DNA of 64,000 nucleotides from Arctopsyche grandis (lineage: Eukaryota; Arthropoda; Insecta; Trichoptera; Hydropsychidae). Both the position numbers and the translations under genes were made by a program. This document shows, piece by piece, positions 12,059 through 24,700 of the stretch; within the stretch, counting starts at the first letter, position 1, and the number at the start of each line of letters is the position of its first letter. The notes below the pieces were generated by a model. It was given only the letters and a program-made list of their open reading frames with translations, did no database searches and was not told where the DNA came from. Location of the stretch: assembly GCF_051622035.1 (NCBI RefSeq), contig NC_135355.1, positions 37,367,986-37,431,985 on the forward strand. Direction: 5' to 3'.

Positions 12059-13809
12059 ACTACAATGACACTAGTTTATTCCAGATATGCCATATATTTT
12101 TTAATAATATTCATATTTTGAATATATAAAGGGCACTGGAAACATGTTGAGGATGATTTGTCTAGTATCGAATGAATTAACTATGATAGTTAGTGCTATT
12201 TCATTTCCGTGAACTCACAAAATATTTCATTAAATTATTGCGTTGATATTCACTATGATTTCGGCGTTTAAAAGAAATTTAAACGTTCTAAATTATTTTC
12301 ATATTAGAAGAATGAGTTGATATAAAACTATTTATTATACATACATATATAGCATTATGTTAACTGAATATGTTCTAATATTTGGAAATAGAATTTCTAA
12401 AAACTCACAAAATTTCATATTTATTTCGATTTTAATTTTACCTAAGCAATAAATAGAACCGAACTTTGGTTTTTGCAACGTCAATTGAAAAACGATCCCA
12501 AAATATTGATGAAACATAGACTTATATAGTATTTCTTTGGATTTTACTTGAAGGCAATATGCAATATTGCTTAAATATCAGCTTTTATTATTGAAGTTGA
12601 CAAAAACCAGAGCTGTGGATTCAGAACATTTCAAACAGAGTCAGAGTCGTAAAAATCAACCGACTCTGATTCCTTTTTATTTTTTAATTAATAGTATTAC
12701 AGTATGCATCAACTAGAGTCTTTAAGTTTATTAAATAAATCAACTAATAAATGGAAATTTAATAATTTCTTTATAAATCATGAATTTAAATTACATTATA
12801 AATAAAATCGTTGAATTTCACATATATGTAGGTGTATTAATGTGTTCTGGGCAAAACCGATGTTTCCTCTGTCTCATGCTTTTTTTTAATCTCATTGATT
12901 TGTTTGTTTATGAAATTCATAATGTATTAATTTTTATTTATACCTATTTCATTACCAATAATTCAATAGATTGGGCTACATGTCAATTTTTAGTGATTTA
13001 GATCCAGTGATTCTGACTCCAACTTGAAAAATCGTTCAATTTGGAGTCTGAGTCGGATTCGAATTATAAAATAAAGCCAAAGTCGGAGTCGTTAAATTTT
13101 GATCTGACTTTGAAATTTGGGTTTTCATCAGCGCAAATCTGTTCAGTTTATTTCTTTTACATCACATTTATTTATATTTATGAATATTCCTTAACAACGT
13201 TTTGAGAATGGATATTTAATTATCATAGATAAGGGATAGAAAAATAATACATTTTTCATTTAGTAGTTAACAAGATTACCATTGCAAGCACAAGTACAAT
13301 TTAGCAATGACGTTGTGCCAGAAGTACTTTGCAAACCCTGACAAACTTTTGATCTATTCCTATTTTTTTAGTCTATTTCTAGACGAGATTTCTTCCATTC
13401 GCATATAATTTTTACGAAATGTCAATAGTTGAAGTATTGTAATTGTATTGAAATGATTAGTAATCAGAATCGGTCGCTGATCACGTTTCATGGCGTTCCA
13501 TCACGATCATGGCTTTTAAAAAAACTTGTGCGTGTGTGTGGGTATAATAATAATTTTACTTTACTTATGTTTTTTTTATTACAGACGATAATGGAAGAGA
13601 AATATAATGTGATTCCTATCATTCATTTAAATTAGAATTTTATTTAGTTTTAACATATTCGAAATCAGTGATCCAAAATTAGTATAAAAAGTTAACTTAG
13701 CACAATCACAAATTTGTTTCAGCACCGTGTAATTTTTAGTTAGTGTTGAAAATTATGCCCAATACTTTCATTCATGTTCTTTCTAATTATTTCCACACCA
13801 AAATTTTTT

Positions 13810-13837
13810 GATCACCGACACTGTTTTGTCGGTGATC
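13810..13837. other. Perfect 11-bp hairpin
   Basis: GATCACCGACA and TGTCGGTGATC flank a 6-base loop (CTGTTT). It could be a remnant of the CACCGA-ended transposon termini seen elsewhere in the window. Confidence 0.5.
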
Positions 13838-14334
13838 GATTGACCAGTGTGTGATACCCTCGACCTCGACATAAAAAAGATTGCAGAACAAAACAGATTC
13901 AATGGAAACGTAAGGTGATCATTCGTATGGGTAAGTCGTGAGATAAAACCAGTGCACTTTTTTATCTTATAGAACCTTATAGCTAATGAGTGGATTGAAA
14001 TATTTAAATCCTTCAGCGGAAATGAAGTTTCCTACAAAAATATTGGCAAATTAGTCGAATATTGTTTCTTTTCATCAGGAACAATTTTTCTTGCAGAGTG
14101 ACTTATTTCTTTGATGAACAATATGTGGTCTAGTGATAAAGCTCAATTGAATGTTGAAAAGTATAATTTTAACTCGTGAATCACTTTAGTTAATATAACA
14201 AGCATGTATAAAATATAATTTTTAAAAAGTAAACCATTTACGTACATTCGCATATTTGTAATAATTCCATATATCAACAAAATAATTAAATAAAACACAA
14301 AGTTAAATACATATATAATTACTATTTCGCACAC

Positions 14335-14460
14335 GTCACTAAAATCTCGATGACCGATATCTGGCACTCGAAAATTCCACCTACCGAGAGACACTCACGC
14401 AACTATCACACTAACGAGAATTTGAGTGCCAGATAGGCCATAATCGTGATTTTGTGGCTA
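14335..14460. mobile_element. Foldback element, ACTAAAATCTCGAT family (partial)
   Basis: Contains CACTAAAATCTCGATGACCG, CTGGCACTCG and CACACTAACGAGAATTTGAG, then the inverse GAGTGCCAGATAGGCC. Same internal motifs as 49796-49985. The ends are eroded. Confidence 0.55.
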
Positions 14461-14535
14461 AGATTGTCGTATGTGAGAACTCGCACGCCAGACAAACGAA
14501 CTCTTTCCATACACTGAGACACATTATACAGGTTT

Positions 14536-14583
14536 TTCATTTCAAATTGACGCCTTTTCAATGTCAATTTGAAATGAAAAACT
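14536..14583. repeat. Hairpin with TTTCATTTCAAATTGAC arms, copy 1
   Basis: TTTCATTTCAAATTGAC is followed 11 bases later by its inverse GTCAATTTGAAATGAAA. A second copy with the same arms lies at 32631-32680. Confidence 0.65.
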
Positions 14584-14789
14584 GGTCCCTCTATGTCAAG
14601 GGTACCGAACCTTTTCAAGGTTGAGAACTACTGTTCATCTATGCAAATTTTCATGGTGATCGACTTGTAATAAGAATCTTATAAGAATTTTTTTAGTTGC
14701 CTTTTTTAGTTTTTAGAAGTTGCAGATATTCATTTTAATAGGAAATATAATATATCGTTCAATAACATGAGTCATTCCTTGTTTTCAAG

Positions 14790-15177
14790 CGGTCTCCGTG
14801 ACGAGACAGAATGTTAAATGACAGAAAACGCAAATATCGGAAGGCAAGATCGAAAATCGAAAGATCAAAAAAAAAAAATGGTGCATGGTAAACGGTACAT
14901 ACTCACTTAATTTGGGCGAGCAGGATACAACAGGAACAGGCTTTTCCTCCCGTATTAATGTGCGCGCGCAGAATACGGGAGGAAAAGCATGTTCCTCTTG
15001 TTCCTGTTGTATCCTGCTCATGCAAATTAAGTGAGTATGTACCGTTAACCATGCACCATTTTTTTTTTGATCTTTTGACTTAAGATCTTTCGATTTTCGA
15101 TCTTTGCTTTCCGATATTTGCGTTTTCTGTCATTTAACATTCTGTCATTTAACATTCTGTCTCGTCACGTAGACCCG
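14790..15177. mobile_element. Long palindromic element (CGGTCTCCGTGACGAG ends), copy 1
   Basis: The 388-base unit is palindromic along nearly its whole length: CGGTCTCCGTGACGAGACAG at the left and CTGTCTCGTCACGTAGACCC at the right, with mirrored GAGCAGGATACAACAGGAAC blocks near the centre. It is flanked by TTTTCAAG duplications (14782-14789 and 15178-15185). Eight-base TSDs suggest a hAT-type element. There is no ORF. Confidence 0.8.
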
Positions 15178-15336
15178 TTTTCAAGATACATAGGTCGTAT
15201 TATTATGCTTTTTTTCAGTTAAAAATATTCTTATTTCAGGCAATAATTCTTGAATCCTACTCAACAAGAACATTAGATTATAGGGGGGTTGAAGGTTTTG
15301 AACCATTTTCCGGCCTATGGAAATTCAGTTGAATTT

Positions 15337-15771
15337 TGGAGGATCTTTATTACTCGATTAATACAGGTTTATTTGTATGTACAGCGAAGTAGGTAAAGGA
15401 TTCACTGGAACGAGCTAGGTCGAGTTCCTGAAGCTCACTGGCATCTGGGGACGATGCACTGGTTTATAAAGGTGTTGCTTGAGCAACGCGTAGCTGGGCT
15501 GGTGAGATCACGTTCTGGAAGATTCCGACGGGGTCGAGGTCTTCCTTTGTGTTCTATGTTTGATGCGTAGGTGCGTAGCTCCTTGGGATTTCCCGTGTAC
15601 TCGTGATTGCGTATCTGGAGCGAGTCGAATCGCCTTTATGGGTAAGCTGGACGAAGTATTTCGGCCACGGCTATCTTTCGTATACGAGAAGAGGACGCGA
15701 TGATGTCATTTGTACAGATTAAGTTCGATGAGGGAAATAGGTGATATCACAAGTCGTGCTATATCTCTACA
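15337..15771 (-). mobile_element. Probable solo LTR of an LTR retrotransposon
   Basis: About 435 bases bounded by TG...CA (TGGAGG to CTCTACA on the plus strand). A TATA-like box (TTTATAAACC) and an AATAAA-type signal are in LTR order on the minus strand. No convincing TSD was found, so the borders are tentative. No internal region is present; it is a fossil. Confidence 0.45.
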
Positions 15772-16233
15772 ATATCAACCACCTTATTTCATCTTGAATC
15801 GGCAAACATTTGTGATTTGTCTCAACTTATTAAAAAAAAAAGAGTTGAATTTTCTTATTTGAAACGCCTTTCATCTAATATAATTACACTGTTCGCCACG
15901 AAGAATTGTTCAGAGACGAGATATGACGTTTCTTATAGATCTATGCCCAGTAAACACGAATCTGGTAATAACAAATGTTGATTGGCTCGAGATTCGGAGA
16001 TATATGTGTTTTTTAAATCGCGCGATTTTTCTATATCTTGGTGTTCGGTCGATGTTTCAAAATTTGTCAATTTCCTGTTCAAAATGAATATTCGAATCTA
16101 TAGTCGGGTATTTTATCTTTCATTTGTAGTACTTTTCAGCTTTCAAATCTTTAGTAGTAGTTAAGTAGTCGTCCAATTGAAATATGTTTATTGGGATAGT
16201 ATTCTGGCCACATTATTTTTTGTTTTCGTTTAA

Positions 16234-17192
16234 CCCTTTGACTGCTACAACAACGATAAATCGTTGTTTTGAAATCGGCGAAGATTGCTACGACGATTGT
16301 TGTTGTCGTCATTAATTGTCGTATTTCAATACTTTCTTTGAGCCACCAGCGCATCAGTGGCACGAAACATTTTTTTAATATACGTATTTATATTTATTTT
16401 TCAATCAAGCTTTATAAATATTTATCAATTTTTTAAATAAAAGCTCTTCAATTTCGGGTTCATCATCAAAGTAAATTTCGGGTTCGTTGTCAATGTCATA
16501 TAAGGAGTTATTACTTGGGAATTGATTATTGTCGATAAATTCATTTTCAGAATCAGTAGAGCTGCTGATTTGTCGAGTTCCTCGGCGAGGAGCTATTATT
16601 TCGCTTTCATCACTTTCATTGTCCGATATCATTTTGCAGAGTTAAAATAAATGGCAAAAAACAATAGAAATCCGCTTTCAATTATATAGGTCACGAGACG
16701 TCACGAATTCATGCAATCAATCAAATGCAACTGAAATGCATACAAAATGTTTATGATACATGTTGAAAGATTATTTGATTATTAGAAACTTCGCATCCTT
16801 GTGTGTCTCGCTCACACGTACACAATTAAAACCAAGAAAGAAAGAGAAAAAGACCGCTACCTGTTTCGAATATATCGCATGTTGTAAGGATACATCGATG
16901 TCTAAAAATAGATTATTGAAAAAAATAAAGCGTCGGAAAACAATCGTCAAAACTTATTTAATGTATATATGTAGGTATCTCTTTCGCACGCACGCATGTA
17001 AAAGCAAGACAGAAAGAGAGAACACGAGTCCACAACTGCTTCTTAAAAATGTATATAAAGTATTATAAGAATTACGAGCGTTCGGCGAAGTAAGTATGTA
17101 AAAAAAATATTATATTTTATTTTTTTTCAAAATAATTACAAATGTTAGCATTTTTCGCTTGGACATTGAAAAAGCTCGTAGCAGCCAAAGGG
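16234..17192 (-). mobile_element. piggyBac deletion derivative with a remnant transposase N-terminus
   Basis: TTAA at 16230-16233 and 17193-17196 flank ends CCCTTTGACTGC and GCAGCCAAAGGG, exact inverted repeats of 12 bases. Minus-strand frame 16632-16405 encodes 75 residues beginning MISDNESDESEI, an acidic, serine-rich leader like the N-terminus of piggyBac transposases. The DDD catalytic part is missing, so the copy is non-autonomous. It ends about 335 bases before the Mondo start codon. Confidence 0.8.
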
Positions 17193-17321
17193 TTAAAAGG
17201 GTTAATTGCAAGTGTGCTGAATTTTAAATCGGTAAAATTTCCAATAAAATTCTCCTCTCACTACTCCCCCTAGCTGGTTTCTGCGTTTGGGAGCGGATGA
17301 AGTAAACAAGAAAGTTAGCAG

Positions 17322-17527
17322 GTGGTGGCAAGAACAGTGTGTTTTGCTTGGGAACATGGCCGCGTGTTGGACGAGCTAGGGCCGTCTCCTGTCTCCCGTC
17401 AGTGGCAGTGGCAGTGGCAGTGGCAGTTGTCACCCGCCACCCGCTACCCGCTATCCGTTTCCGTCAGTGGTTGCGATGTGCGGATCACGAGCGGGGGCTT
17501 GCGGCTGTGGTTGAGCCCCGCCGCGAC
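17322..17527 (+). promoter_or_regulatory. Mondo 5' leader/promoter region with repeats and a uORF
   Basis: GC-rich DNA ahead of the Mondo ATG. It contains a GTGGCA-type hexamer repeat at 17399-17430 and an ATG at 17356 opening an 8-codon uORF that ends at TAG 17377-17379. No TATA box was seen; the transcription start is not defined. Confidence 0.4.
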
Positions 17528-18670
17528 ATGTCAGTGGCGACGCGCGGGGGCGCAGGCGGGGGCGCGGGGGGCGCAGTCGCAGCGGGGGCCGGGGCGGGGG
17601 CGGGGGCGGGCGCGGGCGCGGGCGCTGGCGAGTGCATCCATTCGGGCCACTTCATGGTGTCGCAGTTCGAGGCGGAGGCGCAGGAGGACGAGGAGCCTCC
17701 GCCGCGCCCCCCCACCAACCAGCCCATCCTCGCCATCGACACTTCGCTCAACAACCTCTTCCAGTGCATGTCTCTCGCATACAGGTCTCACTCTCTTTCT
17801 CTCTCTCTCTCTCTCTCTCTGTCACACCTAACCTATAAGCCATCACAAAATCAACATTGTTTTTGTGCAAACATCTTCTACTCCACCTTCATTTCATTCA
17901 TCTACACAAGTATAGAGTTGTCAGATTTCATTCAAGTCAAACCGGGACACTCCCCCTCCTCCAAAAAAAAAAAAAAACAGATCAAATAATTTGATTACTT
18001 AAATAGGAACAAAAACATCTAAATTTAAAAAGAGTCCACATGAACACATTAAATATAAGTGTTCATTCTGAGTGTGAGAAAATTATCGATTCAAGTTGAA
18101 TGAATTACTCCCTTCTACATATAATCCTCCAGAAAGTATAAGACAGAGACAAATAGTTCATTGTTGAATATTTCTGTTTATATGTAGTTTGTTAAGTATT
18201 TTTAAAATTACATTAGTTAAAAACTTCTGTAGGAATTTAAAAAGTAGTAAACCGGGCGCATTTGGGCGTCCCGAGAGGTTTGTTCTTAAAACTGGTGACA
18301 ATCCCGATTAATCGAGACAACCCTACACAAGTATCATGTGTGTGTGAAAAGTGTTTTGAGGAAAAACACAATCGCCGTATATCAATCGGATACAAATCAT
18401 GTTTACGTACATGATTTTTTTTGTATCGAATCACATACGGTGTATATATTTCAATTTATTTTCAACGATGATAAGATGAGGCTATAACTAAACTCTCATC
18501 GTAGAAATTTATTCTTACCAAAAACGCCAAAAACTTTCTCCAACAAAGTGAAGGTCTATCTAATGTTCTATCGAAGATTCGCACACGTTTCAAAGATTAA
18601 ATTCAATTAGATAGTATTCACGTGCTTAGTGTATTGTATTGATGCGTACATCTGGAATTTTAATCAGTGC

Positions 18671-18747
<77 letters not shown>

Positions 18748-21700
18748 TATACATTTCAAGAACGTTCTGATAGTGTACATATAAACAAACAATATCCTAG
18801 CCTTCGACCGAGTACGAGCGATCAAAAATGATACCCAATTTGACTATTTCTAACTTCACCGACTTGTCCCTTTTGCTATATCTACAATACCTTATCTATA
18901 TCTTATTAAGCGGCACAATAAATATATTTTAGTATACTTTTCTACACTCGATACATTTTATTGTACTAGATACGTCTTATGTATGTGTGTATATATTCAT
19001 TCATTTTTATTACTCATCGATCCATCGGATGTTGTGTGTGTTTTTATTGAAACACCGTTAGTTTCGCTATCTGCGACCTGTTGTTTAATTTCAGCTAGCT
19101 CCAGTATGTATGTGACACATACAGATAACAATCTGTGCAAAATTTATTCATCGCGTACGTATTATACATATTCCGCATGTGCCATCTATTTATTTCATTA
19201 TCAACTAGTGTAACGAGTCGCCGTGATTTATCTCTCGTCGTTCCGATGGAGAGTCCATGTGCGCCGAGATGCATCTCTAGATGTCTTTCGAAATAAAAAT
19301 GTACACACGGGACTTATTTTAATACAATTTATGTTTGTCGCAATGTCCATATGTAAACAATGGCTATCAAATGTGTTATGTATTATATTATTGCATATTC
19401 GTTCAAAAAGGAATTCAGTAAGATAATATTTATGTAACGCTAGTCGGTTTGTTTTGATTTTACTTAATATATATATATATGAAAAATCGTTCTGCTTGTT
19501 GAATGAGGCCGTTATTTTTATATTTTTAATATTCTGTGATTTACCTCGTGTTATTTTTTTTTCATACATAACAATAATTCAAGTTGCTGTTATCATTTTT
19601 CTACACTAATTTGTTTATATACGTATCTACAAATATATGTATGTAGGTAAAACAAATTGAAAGTGTGTGTGTGTGTGTGTGTGTGTATTTGTTAAGGGTT
19701 TTATCTATAATATTTTATTTTAAGCTCTACGTATGTATTATTGGATTTTTCACAATTATGGAAAAGTATTAAGCGACTTTTTTGTTCTGAATATTTATAA
19801 TGATTTCATTACTTGATAGTATGTAGACTTATCATTTGGTTCTTTGGTTGGATATACATGGTATTCGCCAAGAAAAAATTCGCTAGTAATTCTGTATTTT
19901 TTTATCAGTATAATAATACATATAACAATTCAACTTTAACTACAGATCGTACTCTTTTTATGTAAGTAAACAAATTTTAAAATATATATATAAGAATAAT
20001 TTGCTTTTTTAATTTCAAATTTACTTACATATTATTTGAGGCGTTTATTTAAAAAAATCTATATCTATACTTTAAATTTTTTTATATTTTAGAATGAATT
20101 TTCTATATATGTGTAAATTATTGTAATGGATAGTCTTTTTTATAATAACACTGAGCTACAAAAAAAATCGTGTACTAAGTTTGCCCCATTGAATTCGAAT
20201 ATGATAATGATTTTTGTTGGTTTGATCTGGTTTATAAGCATTTAAAAGAATGCGCAGTTTTTATAGTTTGCTGGCTTTTGCGATCTTTAACTCAAAATCT
20301 TTGACTTAAATTATTGCTGTGCTCAAAATGAGTATTGGAATCAATATTCAGATGTTTTTTCTATTGATTGTGATTTATTATTGCTTAAAAATAATCATAA
20401 TTAATTATCTGGCGAATTTTAAAGTCAAAACAGTATATTTTTTCCCGTTCTATTATGCATTTATCGGGCCAGTTTTATATTTCTCTACGATTACAAGGAT
20501 TAGTTTTCTATCTAATTTTTTTTTTATCTAAACGTACTCATTTAAGAGGTAAATGATTTTAAGGCTCAAAAATAAGCTTGCTCTGGGCGTCATTTACCCT
20601 TGCTGTGTCACTAATTGGAATACTGCTAATTTTTATTGAATACTTAATTTTTTTGCTTTTAAGTTTTATGATGGGGACTGACTTTTGTTTAAACAATTAA
20701 AACTAAATTATTTTTGACAAATTTTTCGCGAGCATTACTCAAGTCAGTTGCCAACATTATGCCTACAGTAGTTCTTGTATGTTTCAAAATTATATCTTGA
20801 GATTGGTTGTAAAGATTTTGATGAAATTTGGTAAATGTACTGTTTTTGATTGCAAAAAATCGATTTAGCTAGGTCTCAACTTGCAACTTAAGGGGTTAAA
20901 TAATCAAATTAATTTTAATAGCTGAATGAATTTTAAGTTTTCATTTGTCTTCTGGATATTATTATTTTATTATAGGTTAACAACGAGTAAAACAAAATAG
21001 TGAAAGGCATCTTAGGTATCTTTCCATATTGAAATATTTTAAATTATAAATAAATTAATTATATCGATTTTGAAAAGAAAAGGAAACGACACATTCCACC
21101 AAATTCTCATAGTTCAATTCTGCGTTCTAAATTTATTTTAACACCACCCTAAAGGCACAGACAGACACACAGAGTGGTGTTTGTGCCTTCAGGGTGAAAA
21201 AAACACGAGCCGCGTCGTGTTTTAGTTTTTCATATGTAAAAATAACCGCTAGCACGCCTGATCTATGCTACGGCAATCCATGGCAAAATTCACCTCTGGC
21301 GTGTTTTCGGTAATATTTTATACTTGTTTTGAAATAGGTTTGACAGTGATCGATAACGGTAATTCCTATATTTGAAGAAATATAGGATAAACTTGTTGAA
21401 ATAATAATATTGTACGAATTAAAAATGACACGAGGATACGCTTATCACAGCCGGAGCCTACCTATGCATTCCGTGCCGTACGATTCATTGTGTTTAATAT
21501 TTGAAACTGTGAGACGTTTAATATTTATACAACTTCAGGTTCGTTCACTCTAGCACAGCTCAAGGCGACAACTGCACGTAAACAGCAGTACTAAAAATAT
21601 TATATAGTACTGTTGCGTAGGGGTGGGTGGAGGATCCAAGTAAAAGGCCAAAGTCGTTTCACAGCATTTATTGGTGATTCAGGAGATACACGCACTGGCA

Positions 21701-24700
21701 GTGCTCCGTTCAGAATGCCTTGCTATGGTCTAAGTACCTCCTTATAAAAGACAGGTCGCTCAGGGCATCTTCCTCGACACGTTTGTTTACCTATTGTTAT
21801 GGTCTCGTACCAGATATGCTGTCCCACGCTTTCGCGTTGTCAGTTCTAAGAATTCTAGTGGGAAGTGGCTGGGTGCCGCTATCGACCGCTAAGTCCATCT
21901 ATTGTTTAGCCGACTTGCACTTAGTCTGGAGATAATCCTCGAAACCAATTATAACGGTCGCACAGTCTCTGGGATGCTACTCGGCCTAATCCGATTGCAC
22001 TTAACTGGCGACATACGTACGTTACAGTACTTTATATATACATATGTACATACATATATTGACACATTCATATGTTCCGTAATTTGTATGTGGCATAGAT
22101 GTAATAACAGTAGCCGACAAGATCTATTCATATTATACAGGAGTATCAATACGTCATAATGTCGTCAGAATAGCTATAGTCGAACTGATCTAGCATGAGA
22201 CTTATGTACATGCTATCGCATTCACCCCCCCCCCCCCCACTTGACCCGCAATGGCCAATTACATTTCGTTTCAGTTTCGCATTGCGTTTTAGTCAAGAAA
22301 TACAATATTGTTCGCGCGTATGGCGGTCGGTAGAATTTTACTTTTGTTTTTTGTTAGTTTTGAGTTTGTGTTTCGTATTTTGCAATTTTAATATAAAATG
22401 CGTAAGTAGTTAATACTATTAATTTATATATGGAATACGTATATATTTTATATTAATGGAAATTTATATTATATTTTTTAGGCGATAAAAGTAATTGTCA
22501 ACTTCATATTATGGACAGCAAAAATTACAGTAATATGATTAAAGTCCTTGCATTGAATTATATTGTAATAATATTATATAGTTAAATAAGAAATAATAGA
22601 GAAATTATTTTACGTCCTTACAGTGTTACAACACATTGCACGAATGCGACAGCACACTCGGTTCTCGCAAGTCTCACGCTAATCGAATCTACTAATAAAA
22701 GTGCGCATGCGCATATGAATATTTTCAATATTGATACGACGCAAGCAATATTGTGCCGTATCGTCGCGCTCTGTAATGTATATGTCAGCCGATTTTGCCT
22801 TGCACACGTTCAAAACTAGTATGAACTTGCCAAAATCGGCCGGTGCTGTATAGTATGATTAGAAGTAGTCTTTTCCGTGCTGTGCTAAGCTGTTGCATAC
22901 TGGACTATACACACGAACCTTTATATGTATGGATATTATATGTATATGGCTTCATAGAAATTCCACTCTGAAACAGATTAACCGTATTCCACTGTAGATC
23001 TACACATGCGTCAATGAGTTTTAGCTTCTTTGTGACATATCAAATTGGATTATGTAACACGAAAGTTGGCTGACCTCACAGTCTCTTACACTGTCATCGA
23101 ATTATAAACAAGGGACTTTGGACCAGACTCCACGTGTGTGTGTGTGTGTGTGTGTGTGGCTAATTTCTTCAAACTGGCGTTGTTTGAATGCTATCAATTA
23201 TAAATGTGTATACATATTCGCTAAGTCGATTCAATTTCCATTTCTCCTATCTATGTGTATTATGTATGGTTTCGACCTAGCAAGCGTGAAGGTCTCGGAT
23301 AGCAGATACGTATTGTAATGTAATGTTTACATTTGGCATTGCTCAATGAGCGTGATGCAACATTGAAATGAATTCTATAATCCAAACCTGTTTTCTGAGC
23401 AAGAAAGTCGATCGGTGTGCTTCCCAATTCGAAATCGATGCTTTTAAGCAATTTCTTTTTCGTTGACACAGTTCTGAGAGGTAAATTTAGCATATCTCGC
23501 TCGCCGTATGGAGTTTCAACGTGTAGGAGTTTTCCCGCCTTTTTTTTAATCATATTTTTGTTTTGATAATGGTGTCATAAAATAATGATGTAATTAATAA
23601 TTAGTTTCTACGCACATGTGCGTATTATATAATAGCTGGATTTTATTTCATCATCACCATCCAATGCTGGATGAAGGCCTCTCCAACGCGCTTCCACTCG
23701 TCTCTGTTTTGCGCAACTCTCATCCAGTTCACATCTTGTTCCGTTTACCCTTTTGCATTCTCTTGGGTACCATTCTAGTATTTCTTTTGTCCACCTTTAG
23801 TCCGTTCTTCTAGCCGGTTCCCGGAAAGATGCGCTAAATTGCACTGAATAATAGCGCAGCTCATAATTTTCAAAGGCGCTCAAAAATAACTTACGCAATA
23901 GAATTCCACAAATAAAAGGTAGAAGCCAAAGGTAAACCCTCGGATAACATCCAAATAACCCTTGACGCTTTTTTTATGGAATTGTATTGCGTTAGTTCTC
24001 CTTGAGCATCTTTGAAAGTTTGGATGCCTCGAGAGTGCAACTATCTCGAGTGCATTTTTCCGGTCGCCCTTCTAGCCACATGGCCCGCCCTTTGCCATTT
24101 CAATCTCTTCACTCTATCCACTACTGTCGTCATACTTCTCACCCACGTATTCCGTTTCCTATCTTTCCTCGTTATGCCAAGCATACAGCTTTCCTTACTT
24201 CTTTGTGTGCATTGGACTTTATATAGCATCTTGGCGTTCAATGTCCAAGTTTCGCATCCATCACGTTGAGTGCGTGCATTACACGTTCACCCGATCGAAA
24301 TGATGAATGTGTGTGTGTCTTTGTGGATGTGTGTACGCTCCCGTGCAGCGCATCTGACGCCGATGTCACCCGTCAGGTACTCAATATCAGGACCTCATGT
24401 CACACTCCCCCCACTTCCCCGCGTTTTCTCGACACGATTGGTCGTCACGCCACATCCCTATGCATAGCGTATACTCCTGGTATTATTTTTTTCGAAATCT
24501 CCATACTTGTCGATTAAGTAATTATTTTTTTTATTTTCAACATGTATTAATAGGAAATAAAATATTATCCTTATTCAACATGTTCAATTAAAATGAAGTA
24601 AGAAGAGGCTAGTAAAAAAAATCATGCGCCCTGATTTTGCCCTTAACTTGACCAAAACTTGTCTGAACGTGCCGAAACGTGCGTTGCTGTATAGTATGAA

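Larger units (their letters stand above)
12059..17250. other. AK6-Mondo intergenic region
   Basis: No gene is supported in 5.2 kb. Between 12605 and 13140 there are repeated GAGTCGGAGTCG-like motifs near a CAGAGCTGTGGATTC block, suggesting a degraded hAT element with uncertain borders. The other contents are listed individually. The remainder is simple AT-rich DNA. Confidence 0.55.

Noticed and set aside
17339-17989. An extended in-frame Mondo start before ATG 17528
   Set aside because: The extension has no ATG of its own; the first in-frame ATG is 17528, which leads into the conserved IHSGHF block.
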